Below are positions 40,580 to 50,160 of a DNA stretch of 64,000 nt, in pieces. The position numbers and the translations under genes are program-made. The stretch's first letter is position 1. Each line of letters starts with the position of its first letter. The notes beneath the pieces were generated by a model, which was given only the letters and a program-made list of their open reading frames with translations, was not told the origin of the DNA and ran no database searches. Source of the stretch: Bacteroidales bacterium UBA2861. Its GTDB lineage: Bacteria; Bacteroidota; Bacteroidia; Bacteroidales; UBA932. The stretch covers positions 153,918-217,917 of the forward strand of contig DEFD01000028.1 of the NCBI GenBank assembly GCA_002350615.1. The letters run 5' to 3'.

Positions 40580-42055
40580 ATGAAAAGAACCTTCTCCGTA
40601 CTCATTGCCCTGACAGCGCTATTTTCTGCTGCGGTCGCCCAGAACAATCCATACGAAATAGACGACGAGTGCTACCAGTATTTCAACAAAGCGGATTTGC
40701 TTGCCGGGCAGGACGGATATGAAGAATATGCCTCAAAACTGCTCAACGCGGCCATCATCAAAGGTGATACAAAGGCCCAGACACTGTACTATGTGGCTCA
40801 GTTAAAGGATGTTATACGCCGTGTCCCAGGCAATGAGCCTACTACCCGCCAGCAGGACGAAAGCGTTATAAAAGCACAGGAAGCCCTGAAACAAGTGTCC
40901 GAAAAGCTGGGATACCCGCAATATTACTACTACTCCTACGAACTTGTCCAGAACTACTTCTACAATCACGGCAACCCCGTGCGCACCATGGAACTGGTTC
41001 AGGAGATGCAGACGACAGCCCTCAAGCGCGGAGAGCCCTACGGCGAGTGGATGGGATACCGTTATCTCACCGGCCTGTACATAGCGCAGAACGACTACGT
41101 ATCGGCCAAACGCTTTATCCGTAAGGCCATTGAGATGCACGACAAATCCTCGGACCCTACCATACGCAAGCAATCTGTGTGCCGTCTTTACTGCGACCTT
41201 GCAGACACCTACCCCGTGGGGACGGATTCGTCGAGACTATATGTCGCAAAAGCCGTAAAAGCAGCCCGTGTGCATATGGACACACTGCGCTGCCACTACT
41301 ATCTGGCACGGAGCACCGCCCTCGACAAGAATATTCAGGAATACCGCCGTCACAGGGACTGTTGCCTCGCGGACCCCTCACTTGGAGTTGTGAGCCGCAC
41401 CGCACCTCAGATGTTCTCCATCATAGATTCCATGATAGACGGGGACATGTCGGAGACTCTCCCTTCCGTGAGCAGGCTTTCTAAAATCAGGGAAATCAAG
41501 TTCATTGCCAATATCGCTGAAGTTTACGGCTTCAAGGAAGAGGCTTTTGCAATAGAAAAACAACTGGTGGTGCGGAATGAGCTCCGTCTTGCAGAAGTGA
41601 ACCAGTCCAAGCTCTCCGAAATGAATGCCAGGATGGGCAACAACACCCTCACGGCTGAACTGGAAAGCGCTACGGAGAAGGTGCTTCGCATTACGCGCCA
41701 TTCCATGATCCTGCTCACACTGATCCTGCTCTGCATAGTCACCTTCCTGGTATTCCATATACGCACCCTGCGCAAAACCAATATCAAACTCCAGGAAGCC
41801 AACGAGAAAGTTACACTTGCGAATGCCGCCAAAACACGCTTTGTGCAGAACATGAGCCATGAGGTGCGCACGCCGCTCAATGCGATAGTAGGCTTCAGCC
41901 AGCTTCTGAGCCTGCCGGACGGAAGCTTCCCGGAAGAGGAAAAAGCGGAATTCGCCAGCCATATCATCAACAATACCAAGATGCTTACCATGTTGCTGGA
42001 CGACATCCTGAACACATCTGCGATGGATTCCGGCAACTACCGCATCAATTACTAA
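40580..42055 (+). CDS. TPR-sensor histidine kinase, N-terminal part (stops before the ATPase domain)
   Basis: 491 residues as read. Signal peptide ~1-20; helical TPR-like periplasmic region ~25-360; membrane helix ~374-396; coiled coil; HisKA domain with H427 in FVQNMSHEVRTPLNAIVGF. An in-frame TAA at 42053-42055 ends translation right after HisKA, although the same frame continues with a complete HATPase domain to 42514. The product could be phosphorylated but cannot bind ATP alone. It may be a recent nonsense mutation, a sequencing error or a true split. First gene of an operon with a receiver protein and two membrane proteins. Confidence 0.7.
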   Translation: MKRTFSVLIALTALFSAAVAQNNPYEIDDECYQYFNKADLLAGQDGYEEYASKLLNAAIIKGDTKAQTLYYVAQLKDVIRRVPGNEPTTRQQDESVIKAQEALKQVSEKLGYPQYYYYSYELVQNYFYNHGNPVRTMELVQEMQTTALKRGEPYGEWMGYRYLTGLYIAQNDYVSAKRFIRKAIEMHDKSSDPTIRKQSVCRLYCDLADTYPVGTDSSRLYVAKAVKAARVHMDTLRCHYYLARSTALDKNIQEYRRHRDCCLADPSLGVVSRTAPQMFSIIDSMIDGDMSETLPSVSRLSKIREIKFIANIAEVYGFKEEAFAIEKQLVVRNELRLAEVNQSKLSEMNARMGNNTLTAELESATEKVLRITRHSMILLTLILLCIVTFLVFHIRTLRKTNIKLQEANEKVTLANAAKTRFVQNMSHEVRTPLNAIVGFSQLLSLPDGSFPEEEKAEFASHIINNTKMLTMLLDDILNTSAMDSGNYRINY

Positions 42056-42514
42056 GACGGAGAATGCGGCTTCATAGCCCAGGCGGCCATCAGCAGCGCA
42101 GAACACCGCCTGCAGCCAGGCGTACAGCTCCGCTACGAGCAGGATTTCGAGGGAGAGCACTATTTCCGCACGGATCCCCAGCGAACCCAGCAGATTATCA
42201 TCAACCTGCTCACAAATGCCTGCAAGCATACTACGGAAGGTGAAATCGTCCTGAAATGTTCCCTGAGCGAGAACCCGGGAAAGGTCACCTACTCCGTTAC
42301 CGACACTGGCACCGGCGTCCCCGTAGAACAGGCGGAAGCCATCTTCAACCGATTCACCAAACTCAACGAATTCGTACAGGGGACAGGACTAGGCCTCAGC
42401 ATCTGCCGGGATATTGCCGGCAAGATGGGAGGTCAGGTGTTCCTTGACACATCCTACACCAAGGGCGGAGCGAGGTTCGTATTCACGCTGCCCGAAAAAG
42501 CCGAAGAGAAATAA
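42056..42514 (+). pseudogene. HATPase_c remnant of the interrupted histidine kinase
   Basis: Reading in the same frame past the TAA gives 152 codons of an intact HATPase_c domain: N box (INLLTNACKHT), G1 box (VTDTGTGVP), F box (IFNRFTKL), G2 box (GTGLGLSIC), ending with TAA at 42512-42514. No suitable start codon is present at its beginning, so it is not a likely independent gene. One base change in the codon at 42053 would restore a full-length kinase of about 644 residues. Confidence 0.75.
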
Positions 42515-42523
42515 AACAAATAT

Positions 42524-42943
42524 ATGATTCCCATTTACGCACAAGAACACGATTACTCAAAGTACAACGTCCTCGCGGTTGACGACATTCCCCTGAATCT
42601 GCTTTTGGTGCAGAAGATGCTGTCCCGCTTCAACTTCAAGATTCGCACTGCCGCCAACGGTCAGCAGGCACTGGATGCAGTGGCGCAGCAGAAACCGGAC
42701 CTCATCCTCCTGGACCTCATGATGCCTGGCATCGACGGCTTCGAAGTCATCCGCCGTCTGCGCGAAAATCCTGAAACAGCGGACATCCAAATCATCATAC
42801 TTTCCGCACTGAATTCCAACGAAGACATTGTAAAGGGCTTCAACGCAGGGGCCAACGAGTTCATAATGAAGCCCATAATCATGGAACGGCTCCTCACCTG
42901 CGTGGTGAACCAGATGCAGCTTGTGGAGGCAAAGGGCAAGTAA
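42524..42943 (+). CDS. Stand-alone response regulator receiver protein
   Basis: 139 residues forming one receiver domain: acidic pocket D20-D21, phospho-acceptor D64 in LILLDLMMPG, switch S94 and K116 in FIMKP. There is no output domain, so it acts like CheY or as a phosphorelay shuttle. It starts 9 nt after the kinase remnant and abuts the next gene (stop and ATG adjacent). The partner kinase is probably the broken gene upstream, which leaves its phosphate source uncertain in this strain. Confidence 0.88.
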   Translation: MIPIYAQEHDYSKYNVLAVDDIPLNLLLVQKMLSRFNFKIRTAANGQQALDAVAQQKPDLILLDLMMPGIDGFEVIRRLRENPETADIQIIILSALNSNEDIVKGFNAGANEFIMKPIIMERLLTCVVNQMQLVEAKGK

Positions 42944-44254
42944 ATGAAACGTGCGGCCGTCCTGATTGCCCTGCTTCTTTGCTCCTTCGCGGCGGAAGCG
43001 CAGATCGTCAACCGACTCAAGGTAGATGACGAAGTCTTCCAGCGTTACGCCTGGGGGCGGATGCAGATGTACAATCCGGACAATCTGGTACTCGCGGATT
43101 CTCTCTATCAGGCAGGCGTTCTCGAAGGTACTTTCCGCTACAAATGCCTCGGTCTCGCCCTGGAGTTCCCGGTGCGATTCGCCCAGGGAAATTACGGGCG
43201 CATGGACGAAGCCGTGGGGGAAATCAAGCAGATGCTCAAAACCAGGCCGGACACCAGGGCCTTCTACTTCTCCGTAATCAACGAATACTGCCAGTATCTC
43301 ATCCATTCCGGAAGGGCGGCGGATGCCATGCTGGAAGCCCGCGAAATGGAGCGCTTGGCCAACCGTGCGAAAAATGCACTCGGGAAGATGTACTCCTACC
43401 GCATCGTGGGACTCATCCAGAGCTATCGAAGCAATTCCTGGCTGGCCGTGCAGAACTTCGAAAAGGCGGCACAATACTGCAAGGAAGCCAAAGCCGAGCA
43501 TGAACTACCGAACCTTCTGGTGCTGATAGCCCAGGAGCAAACCAAGTTGGGAGAGTTCGACAAGGCGGAAAAAGCATGCTCCCGGGCCGAAGAATACCAG
43601 GCCTTTTTCCCTTCCATGCGCATCAAAACCCTTATGACAAGGGCTTATCTGTACAACGCCCGGGAAGAATGGGAGTCTTTCTGGCAGTGCTACGACACCC
43701 TTGTTGCGGACCCTCTGTATGAAATGCAGACCGAATCCGACTCACGCTGCCGCATCGATGTGGTGTACCTCCGTTCCAAGGGCCTTTTCGAGCAGGCGCT
43801 CGCCCGCGCGGACCAGCTTGGCACGGCCAAAGACCGTCATTCCATGAAGCACGGCATTTACGCAGCCACCGGCCGGTTCGATTCCGCCTACGGCGAGCTT
43901 TCGCAGCTGATGAACGAAAAGGATTCCATATATATAAAGGTGCAGAACGAAGACCTCGCCATCCTGGATGCCGAAATGAACAATGCCCAGCTGCGTGAAG
44001 ACGCCGCCCGGCTCAAGGCCCAGAACCAGGCCACCATCCTTGTAGGCTTCCTGCTAATGTTCCTGGTGGCTTTCGTGGCCATACTGCTGTCCCAGTGGCA
44101 GCTCAGGCAGAATCTGGACGAGCTGCGCAACAAAAACAGCCAGATGCTCCAGGCCAGGATCTCATACCGAAAGTTCTTTGATTCCATAAAAGAGAAGAAC
44201 GCCCTCAAGCTCATGATAATGCTCAACCGCAAATCCAACAATATCAATCTATGA
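42944..44254 (+). CDS. TPR-repeat membrane sensor lacking a kinase domain
   Basis: 436 residues: signal peptide ~1-19, TPR-like helical repeats ~25-340, one membrane helix ~364-386, then about 50 residues of cytoplasmic coiled coil (LRQNLDELRNKNSQML). The layout matches the sensory half of the upstream kinase but ends where HisKA would begin. It may pair with the kinase or the receiver, or be a decoy/co-sensor. It overlaps the next gene by ATGA. Confidence 0.7.
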   Translation: MKRAAVLIALLLCSFAAEAQIVNRLKVDDEVFQRYAWGRMQMYNPDNLVLADSLYQAGVLEGTFRYKCLGLALEFPVRFAQGNYGRMDEAVGEIKQMLKTRPDTRAFYFSVINEYCQYLIHSGRAADAMLEAREMERLANRAKNALGKMYSYRIVGLIQSYRSNSWLAVQNFEKAAQYCKEAKAEHELPNLLVLIAQEQTKLGEFDKAEKACSRAEEYQAFFPSMRIKTLMTRAYLYNAREEWESFWQCYDTLVADPLYEMQTESDSRCRIDVVYLRSKGLFEQALARADQLGTAKDRHSMKHGIYAATGRFDSAYGELSQLMNEKDSIYIKVQNEDLAILDAEMNNAQLREDAARLKAQNQATILVGFLLMFLVAFVAILLSQWQLRQNLDELRNKNSQMLQARISYRKFFDSIKEKNALKLMIMLNRKSNNINL

Positions 44255-44676
44255 AACTGAACCTCTCTCTGCTGAAAGCCCATAAATACGAACTCTACGC
44301 CCTCGGCATCTTCCTGACTGGCGGCCTCCTGGGCATGTTGGGACTTATCCAGAAAGTTCCTCTCCTTTTGGGGATTCTGGGCATTGTCATCCTCACAGCG
44401 GGCATGTTCTGGTTCTGCATCAGCTTTACCTCGGAGCGGGCATACAAGAAACTGTACAAGGACAGCTACGAGATTGAGCATGAAACCATAGAGGACGAAA
44501 TCAGGAAATCAATGATCGCCCACCGATATCAGGAAGCAGTCATCAACCGCTACGAGTCCGCCTGCCGGGACCTCGGCATGAGCGAAGAACAGCAAGTCTG
44601 GCTTCTCAAACTGCTCACCGAAGAACAAAAACGCGTGGATGAGCAGATCCTCGCCGAAGGCGGAGGGCATATTTAA
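44251..44676 (+). CDS. Small membrane protein with two helices and a cytoplasmic helical tail
   Basis: 141 residues. Two adjacent hydrophobic segments (~14-34 and ~38-59) form a hairpin; the rest (~60-141) is charged and helical, with no recognised domain. It overlaps the TPR sensor by 4 nt and ends the signalling operon, so it probably works with that sensor. I do not recognise a family. Confidence 0.65.
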   Translation: MKLNLSLLKAHKYELYALGIFLTGGLLGMLGLIQKVPLLLGILGIVILTAGMFWFCISFTSERAYKKLYKDSYEIEHETIEDEIRKSMIAHRYQEAVINRYESACRDLGMSEEQQVWLLKLLTEEQKRVDEQILAEGGGHI

Positions 44677-44729
44677 GAGATTTTACAAAAAAAATAATTT
44701 ATTTTTGGTAATATTCCGACAAGGGATCA

Positions 44730-44769
44730 ATAAAACAAGCGCTGCCGTTTCGGGCAGCGCTTGTTTTAT
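44730..44769. terminator. Bidirectional terminator between convergent operons
   Basis: A 17-bp perfect stem (44730-44746 with 44753-44769) around loop GTTTCG, with A/T-rich ends on both sides, lies between the signalling operon and the leftward fimbrial operon. Confidence 0.85.
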
Positions 44770-44796
44770 CGTAGTTTGGTTATGTCAGAGGATCGA

Positions 44797-47700
44797 CTAA
44801 TGCGCGGTAATGTTAACTGTCACCCTATTGCTGCTGGTTGCGTTGATCAGGGCACTGACAGTTGCTGAACCATAGTAGTAGGTGTCGCTAAACCAGCCTG
44901 AATAAACATATGTCAGATAGATAGGCGTCGATTCTGTCATATCCATACTGGCCGTCCAGGCTTGTTCATATCTATTGACGTATATGGGATTGCGGTTGCT
45001 TCCTGCATTATATCTTGCGAAACTCAAACCGGTATTGTTACCATTATAAGCATTCTCGTATATCGTGAATGTATAATTGGTGGAACCTGTCAGTTGAATC
45101 GCCTGTGCGGCAATAACCACTCTTCTAAATGTGCTGATAGAGCTATCTTCATAGCTTCCGCCGCCGATGGTCACGTCCACATGGCTGCCGAAGTCGCTGG
45201 CATAGGCAGTGATTGTGTGATACGTGTTGTTGGATACCGTACCGTTGTTGTTCGGAGTATAGGTCCAGGTGCCGTCACCATTGTCGGAAAGGGTACCGGT
45301 GGTACTTGTAGGAGTACGATTTCCAAGATTGCCAAGCGTGACAACTATGGGTTCAGATGCCTTGTCCTGCTGGTAACGGAATCTGAATACCGCCTGCTGG
45401 CCCACTTTAAGTTCGGGAACAGTCGTAAATTCAAGATTCCTGAAATGCAGCACTTCCCTCGGCGCCGTTACTTCTTCTTCATTATAGTGGGTGTTCACAA
45501 TTCGCACGCCCACATTGCCTTCTGCAGAGGTGGTTACCAGACTTAAGGCTTCTGTTCCAAGGCTGGTGGATGAAGGTGTGTAGCTGTAAACGCCGCTGCT
45601 TATCTCCGTAAAGGTGCCGCTGTTGCCGCTTGCTGCAGGCTCCAGGCCGGTGAGGTAAACTATAATTCTCTCGATGTAATCTTCCTGGTATTCGAAGTCG
45701 AATTCAACCGGCAGTCCCACTTCTTTTGCATAGCTGCTTTGCGTGAAGTGAGGATTGGTGAAATTCAGCTTGCTGCGGTCGTCGCTCAGGCTCGCCGGGA
45801 TGTAGTGATTGGCCGAAAGGGCTACGGTTACTGTCTCATCCTCGGTTGTGGAAACAAGGTGGAAACTGTTGGTGGCCGCACTTGTCGGGATAAAGGTGTA
45901 CTGGTTGGTGCTTCCTATACGGCTGAGCAGAGTTTCGTCGGCAGCGGGCTGCAGGCCGGTAAGGGTGAGTGTTACAGTCTGAAGAGGATCCACTTCATTC
46001 ATGTTGAAGGAGAAGTATGTATCCTCGCCGATTCCCTCGAACACCTTCTTGCTGAAGGCAAGGTTCTCGAACTCCCTCTGCTCGTAGTTGCCGAAGGCGT
46101 CGTGTCCGGTTATAAAGTACCTGTTTGCGACATACACCGTACTCGCACTTATTTCCTTGTTGGTCTTGAAATGGCAGACAAATGTCACCATGTCACCGGT
46201 GGAGTCCTCAGGAAGGGCATCGTACTCGGCCTTGCTCAGAGTCTTGTTGAAGTAGAAACTCCTGCCACTCCTCCCAGGGACGATTGTAGCTCCGGAGTAA
46301 ACGGGAAGGTTGTCATTATATGGAGTAAGGCTGTTTTCGCTGGATTCGATATTGAATATCAGCGGGAAGAGCGATGCCGGAAGGTCTTTGGGAATGGACA
46401 CCTCGATATCCATGAGCTCTCCCGTAATCTTTCTGACATCAGTAGGATTGCAATTTACCACCATCGGCTGCACGGCCATCAGGTTGAACGTAACGTTTCG
46501 CCATATGGTAGTACCGTCTTCCTTGGTGCCAATCACCTTTATGCTCTGGTTGCGCCTCGTCGCAGAGGGCTCGCCGATGTTGAGCGTAAGGGTACGCCAG
46601 CCTTCCGCATCGTCGGTGCTTCCGTTGCTGTATCCTGTGATGACGGCGCCAAGATTGGAAGCCGCACCGAGTTCGAAGCTCACCTTGCTGTTGTCAGTAT
46701 TCTCGTTGTCCGGAAGGAACTGATACTTGAGCTCGTAGTCGCCGCTCTGGGTACAGGTGTATTCAATATACTGAACTGCCAGACGTGAGACGCCGTCGGA
46801 GATGTCCGAGAGACTCTGAGTGCTGATATCGGAAGATACGTCACCACCGCCGTTGCCTTCAGCGGCATCCTGAGCGGTTTCGGCACCACGCCTTGCGACG
46901 CCCGTAATATTCACCACATAGCGGAAATTACGGAAGATTGCATAATAATCGGCACCGTCACGAAGGTCCACACGGTAGTAGCTGGGAGTGGCATCCTTCA
47001 CATTTGTCTTAGGATTGGTAAAATATCCCTTGAGAATCAAGAAGGTGGGATTCACGGTAGGGATAGGACGTTCGTACATATAATATCCCGCTCCGCTCAC
47101 AGTGGCATCCGCCCAGATGCTTTCTGCCGGCACCGTACCGTCTATTATGGCACTGGGGGGCATCTTGCCGGGATATTCCGCAAGAAGAGCCTCGTAGTTC
47201 TTGTCTTTGTATGCCACCATGAAATGGGTGGAGTCCGCAGTATATGCCTTGTTCGGGTTGTAAGGGGCAATGGTGCCGCGGTTGGGCTTATTTACAAGTG
47301 CGAAAGAGATGAGTTCCAGGTCCGGCGTCTGGGACACTGCGGTAATCTTCGCAAAATTACGGATAAGCGGAATATTTTCAAGATGGTTTTCTTCAATGAA
47401 TCCGGCGGGGAGTTCGTAAACAGGGGGATCCTGCTCCGCTTTTTCCTTGTCGTACTGAATACCGTTTTCAAGTATGAGACGCTGCCAATAGGCATCCTGG
47501 TTTCCGGAAGAATAGAGGGCGGACATAACCTCGTCTTCATAGGCAAAATCTATGACCTCCGGCCCGTTTGCGATAAGATGCATACGCAGACGGCTGTCGC
47601 TCACGCTGAGGTTTACGCTATAAGTGTAGCGCACAGTGTTCTCGGTAGCGAATTCGGTGCCTTCTTCCTCTGCAAGGACATATTCCTTAAGGTATCCGGA

Positions 47701-47934
47701 ACCTCCGAAGATTGCAACATGCAGGCTCTGTATCTCAGGCTTGTCGGCCATCGCCTTGCTGCCGGGCACAATGACACCGGCGGCCTTGGGATAGTTGACG
47801 GAGAAGTGAAGTTTCACCTTCCCGTCCCACTCTCCGGTTTCTGCCTTGACTTCCTGCAGCCTGTCCTTGGTGCAGGAGACAAAAGCGGAAGCGAGGGCCG
47901 CTATCGTAAGAAGTATGCGTATGTATCTTTTCAT
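44797..47934 (-). CDS. Large fimbria-associated lipoprotein, DUF4906-like with Ig-like repeats (probable tip adhesin)
   Basis: 1045 residues; lipobox F-V-S-C. The N-terminal ~350 residues resemble the Mfa/DUF4906 type of fimbrial subunit (an RLRMHLIANGPEV segment, and SYYRVDLRDGADYYAIFRNFRYVVNITGV before the linker). Residues ~610-915 hold three ~100-residue repeats, each with N-L-x-F at the start, a T-L-T/G-L-x-P-A strand and a Y-T-Y-T-P or Y-T-F-I-P strand, like stacked Ig-like stalk domains. It is the last gene of the leftward fimbrial operon, where tip or adhesin components are commonly found. The Ig-like stack would present the tip away from the shaft. Confidence 0.65.
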   Translation of the reverse strand: MKRYIRILLTIAALASAFVSCTKDRLQEVKAETGEWDGKVKLHFSVNYPKAAGVIVPGSKAMADKPEIQSLHVAIFGGSGYLKEYVLAEEEGTEFATENTVRYTYSVNLSVSDSRLRMHLIANGPEVIDFAYEDEVMSALYSSGNQDAYWQRLILENGIQYDKEKAEQDPPVYELPAGFIEENHLENIPLIRNFAKITAVSQTPDLELISFALVNKPNRGTIAPYNPNKAYTADSTHFMVAYKDKNYEALLAEYPGKMPPSAIIDGTVPAESIWADATVSGAGYYMYERPIPTVNPTFLILKGYFTNPKTNVKDATPSYYRVDLRDGADYYAIFRNFRYVVNITGVARRGAETAQDAAEGNGGGDVSSDISTQSLSDISDGVSRLAVQYIEYTCTQSGDYELKYQFLPDNENTDNSKVSFELGAASNLGAVITGYSNGSTDDAEGWRTLTLNIGEPSATRRNQSIKVIGTKEDGTTIWRNVTFNLMAVQPMVVNCNPTDVRKITGELMDIEVSIPKDLPASLFPLIFNIESSENSLTPYNDNLPVYSGATIVPGRSGRSFYFNKTLSKAEYDALPEDSTGDMVTFVCHFKTNKEISASTVYVANRYFITGHDAFGNYEQREFENLAFSKKVFEGIGEDTYFSFNMNEVDPLQTVTLTLTGLQPAADETLLSRIGSTNQYTFIPTSAATNSFHLVSTTEDETVTVALSANHYIPASLSDDRSKLNFTNPHFTQSSYAKEVGLPVEFDFEYQEDYIERIIVYLTGLEPAASGNSGTFTEISSGVYSYTPSSTSLGTEALSLVTTSAEGNVGVRIVNTHYNEEEVTAPREVLHFRNLEFTTVPELKVGQQAVFRFRYQQDKASEPIVVTLGNLGNRTPTSTTGTLSDNGDGTWTYTPNNNGTVSNNTYHTITAYASDFGSHVDVTIGGGSYEDSSISTFRRVVIAAQAIQLTGSTNYTFTIYENAYNGNNTGLSFARYNAGSNRNPIYVNRYEQAWTASMDMTESTPIYLTYVYSGWFSDTYYYGSATVSALINATSSNRVTVNITAH

Positions 47935-47943
47935 TATCTAATA

Positions 47944-50160
47944 CTATTCGTCGTAAGTTGAATCGTAATCCGTCTTGTAGCCGTTCCAGCTTGTCAGCTG
48001 ATGCTGCCCGTCCCCCCAATACCACACATCATAAACACAGCGGGTGTAACCGGTGGCCGTCGTACGATTTGTATAATCAGTAAAATCGTCGCCATTAAAG
48101 CCCAGATGCCCGGCAGCCCAGTAGAAAGAGGTCTGGGGGTTGAACAGAGTAGGAATCTTGTTCAGGTCGGACAAATTCATCAAGAAATTGATTTCCGCTT
48201 TTGTAGGCAATCTCCAACGCCCTGCCGGATAGCCGTTTTCCTGATATGCGGCACACCTTTTTTGGGCGTTTTCATAATTCAGCACCACAGTTTTCCCGTA
48301 AGAAGAAGCTATCTTGATGATAGGTGCAATATAATTGTCCGCGTCTTCTCCCGCAGGTTTATATCCATTACCCAGATTATTCAGCCCGTTCAAGGATGTT
48401 GCATCCCCCCTGGGGTCGCCGATCATGGTTTCACCGTTATCCAGAACTGTTATATAAACATTGTACTGATGCTGATTGTTATTGGTTCCCTGGCCGTTTA
48501 CTCCGGATGGCAGCGCGACCGAGCCTATGCTGGTCCTGTTGTCATCGTATGCGGTAGCATTGCCACTGTTTCCGGTATTTTGCGTTGCATTCACGAACAC
48601 CCTGCCATTTGAAAGGGCTTCTGTCAGATAGATGGCCGGATACTGGATTACGGTTACATCCCTGTAGTATGCTGCTCCTTCCTCGTCATTGTGTTGTATT
48701 GTGAAGTTGAAGGTATAAGGCGAAACATCCATCGAGGATGAGTTGATGTCATTGTTCAGGTTATGGGCAATCTTGACTGTGCGTGCGCCGGACAGACTGA
48801 CCCAATTGTTGCTGCGGGCAGTACTGGTAACGTTTGCAGTGCTGCTGTTGCTGAAGTCGTAGTAGGTTACGCTGTTGATGGTGATCTTACAGTCGTGGCT
48901 GGACGAGAAGGGGAAGGTCATCTCCTCTATATTGTACATATAGTAGGTTTCCTGGGGTACCGTGATATAGCGCACGTCAAGGATCTTGCTTTCCTTGGTA
49001 ATGATGAGTTCGTTCCAATCCACCACATGATAGCCGCTGTTCAGATCCACACGGACATTGTCCGTTTCACTTCCCAGAATGGCTATGTCCACATTCAGAT
49101 GATACCACTCGTTCCTGTTCGCATAGTTGCCGGGGGTCATGATACGATAGTAGAACTGCTTCTGGCGGGTGCCGTTGCTCCAGGGCAGCTCGACCTTGAT
49201 GTAAGGCTCGTCCGAAGCACCGTAAACCCATTTGTGGGGATAGGAATAGAAAGGTTCAAAGTCGTACCAGGTAATTTCTTCCCCGTCCTTTGTCTCCTGC
49301 CTGGAAGTCTTGGGCGAGCGTGAGCCATAGGAGAAGAAGTGGGGCTGTACGCTGTCCGCATCCGCACAAATCTTGGCATTGTCCACAGCGTTGACGAGAT
49401 ATGCCCTGAGGCCGCTGCGGATAGGAGTCCATTTCTCATATCCGGAGATAACCCGTACGGAATCTCCTTTTTCGTCAAGTATTACATTCCCCTGCTCATC
49501 GGTCTGATAAACATAGTTGCCGTCCTCGTCTTTGAGATAGACGGGAATCTTGACGGTATCAACCACGGAAAGGCTCAGGGTAAGCTTTGTCGCAACCCTT
49601 TTCACGTTGATCGTGCCGTAGGCAGCCTTGGTAGCCTTGCGGGAAGAAAGCGTAATCTGCTGCTGGCCTTCCATGACGAAACTGTCCTGCTTGACGCTGC
49701 CGGTAAAATTCGCCGAAATGGCGAGAGCCTTGAGGGCAGGGATGCTGGTATCCGTCCCGGGGATATTGCCGGGATAGTTCACAATAGCGTAGGCCTGGCA
49801 GGTATTGTTGCTGCCGGGGAAAACCAGGGTATTGAGGTCGCTTTCGTTGACGGTCACTGGCACAAGTTGCTCCTTGTTCACCCTGCTGCCCGCATCGGCC
49901 GTCCAGCGCCCGCGAAGCACTGCATTGGAATTGGTGCCGCCTTCAGGATAAATGAACCAATCGACGGTCTTTATGAGCATCTCGTTATAAGGCTCGATCT
50001 CCTCGTCGTCGTAGTCGGCCGCCTTGGTCCTGGGGCTGTTCGCATTGATATAGAGGAATAGTCCCTCGCCGTCAGGATATGGCGTGGAAGGCATCTGCTC
50101 CCGTTCGCAGGAGAGCAGCGCCGCCATGGCAAGGATGTATGCAGCTATATATCTTTTCAT
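47944..50160 (-). CDS. Fimbrial lipoprotein with C-terminal DUF1566/FISUMP-type (C-lectin-like) domain
   Basis: 738 residues; lipobox L-L-S-C. The N-terminal ~380 residues look Mfa-like (GTINVKRVATKLTLSLSVVDTV, then YYRIMTPGNYANRNEWYHLNVDIAILG). The C-terminal ~140 residues contain AAYQENGYPAGRWRLPTKAEI and FYWAAGHLGF, which are signatures of DUF1566/FISUMP domains of the C-type-lectin or formylglycine-enzyme fold and may bind sugar or protein. It follows the 510-residue subunit with a one-base overlap (TAATG) and precedes the DUF4906-like gene. Likely a minor pilin or adhesin. Confidence 0.65.
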   Translation of the reverse strand: MKRYIAAYILAMAALLSCEREQMPSTPYPDGEGLFLYINANSPRTKAADYDDEEIEPYNEMLIKTVDWFIYPEGGTNSNAVLRGRWTADAGSRVNKEQLVPVTVNESDLNTLVFPGSNNTCQAYAIVNYPGNIPGTDTSIPALKALAISANFTGSVKQDSFVMEGQQQITLSSRKATKAAYGTINVKRVATKLTLSLSVVDTVKIPVYLKDEDGNYVYQTDEQGNVILDEKGDSVRVISGYEKWTPIRSGLRAYLVNAVDNAKICADADSVQPHFFSYGSRSPKTSRQETKDGEEITWYDFEPFYSYPHKWVYGASDEPYIKVELPWSNGTRQKQFYYRIMTPGNYANRNEWYHLNVDIAILGSETDNVRVDLNSGYHVVDWNELIITKESKILDVRYITVPQETYYMYNIEEMTFPFSSSHDCKITINSVTYYDFSNSSTANVTSTARSNNWVSLSGARTVKIAHNLNNDINSSSMDVSPYTFNFTIQHNDEEGAAYYRDVTVIQYPAIYLTEALSNGRVFVNATQNTGNSGNATAYDDNRTSIGSVALPSGVNGQGTNNNQHQYNVYITVLDNGETMIGDPRGDATSLNGLNNLGNGYKPAGEDADNYIAPIIKIASSYGKTVVLNYENAQKRCAAYQENGYPAGRWRLPTKAEINFLMNLSDLNKIPTLFNPQTSFYWAAGHLGFNGDDFTDYTNRTTATGYTRCVYDVWYWGDGQHQLTSWNGYKTDYDSTYDE

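Noticed and set aside
42053..42055. TAA read as a sense codon (recoding)
   Set aside because: Many genes in the window end at TAA with the next gene starting right after, so TAA is a normal stop here.
42256..42447. Small plus-strand ORF with ATG inside the kinase remnant
   Set aside because: It is in a different frame from the clear HATPase motifs and has no features of its own.
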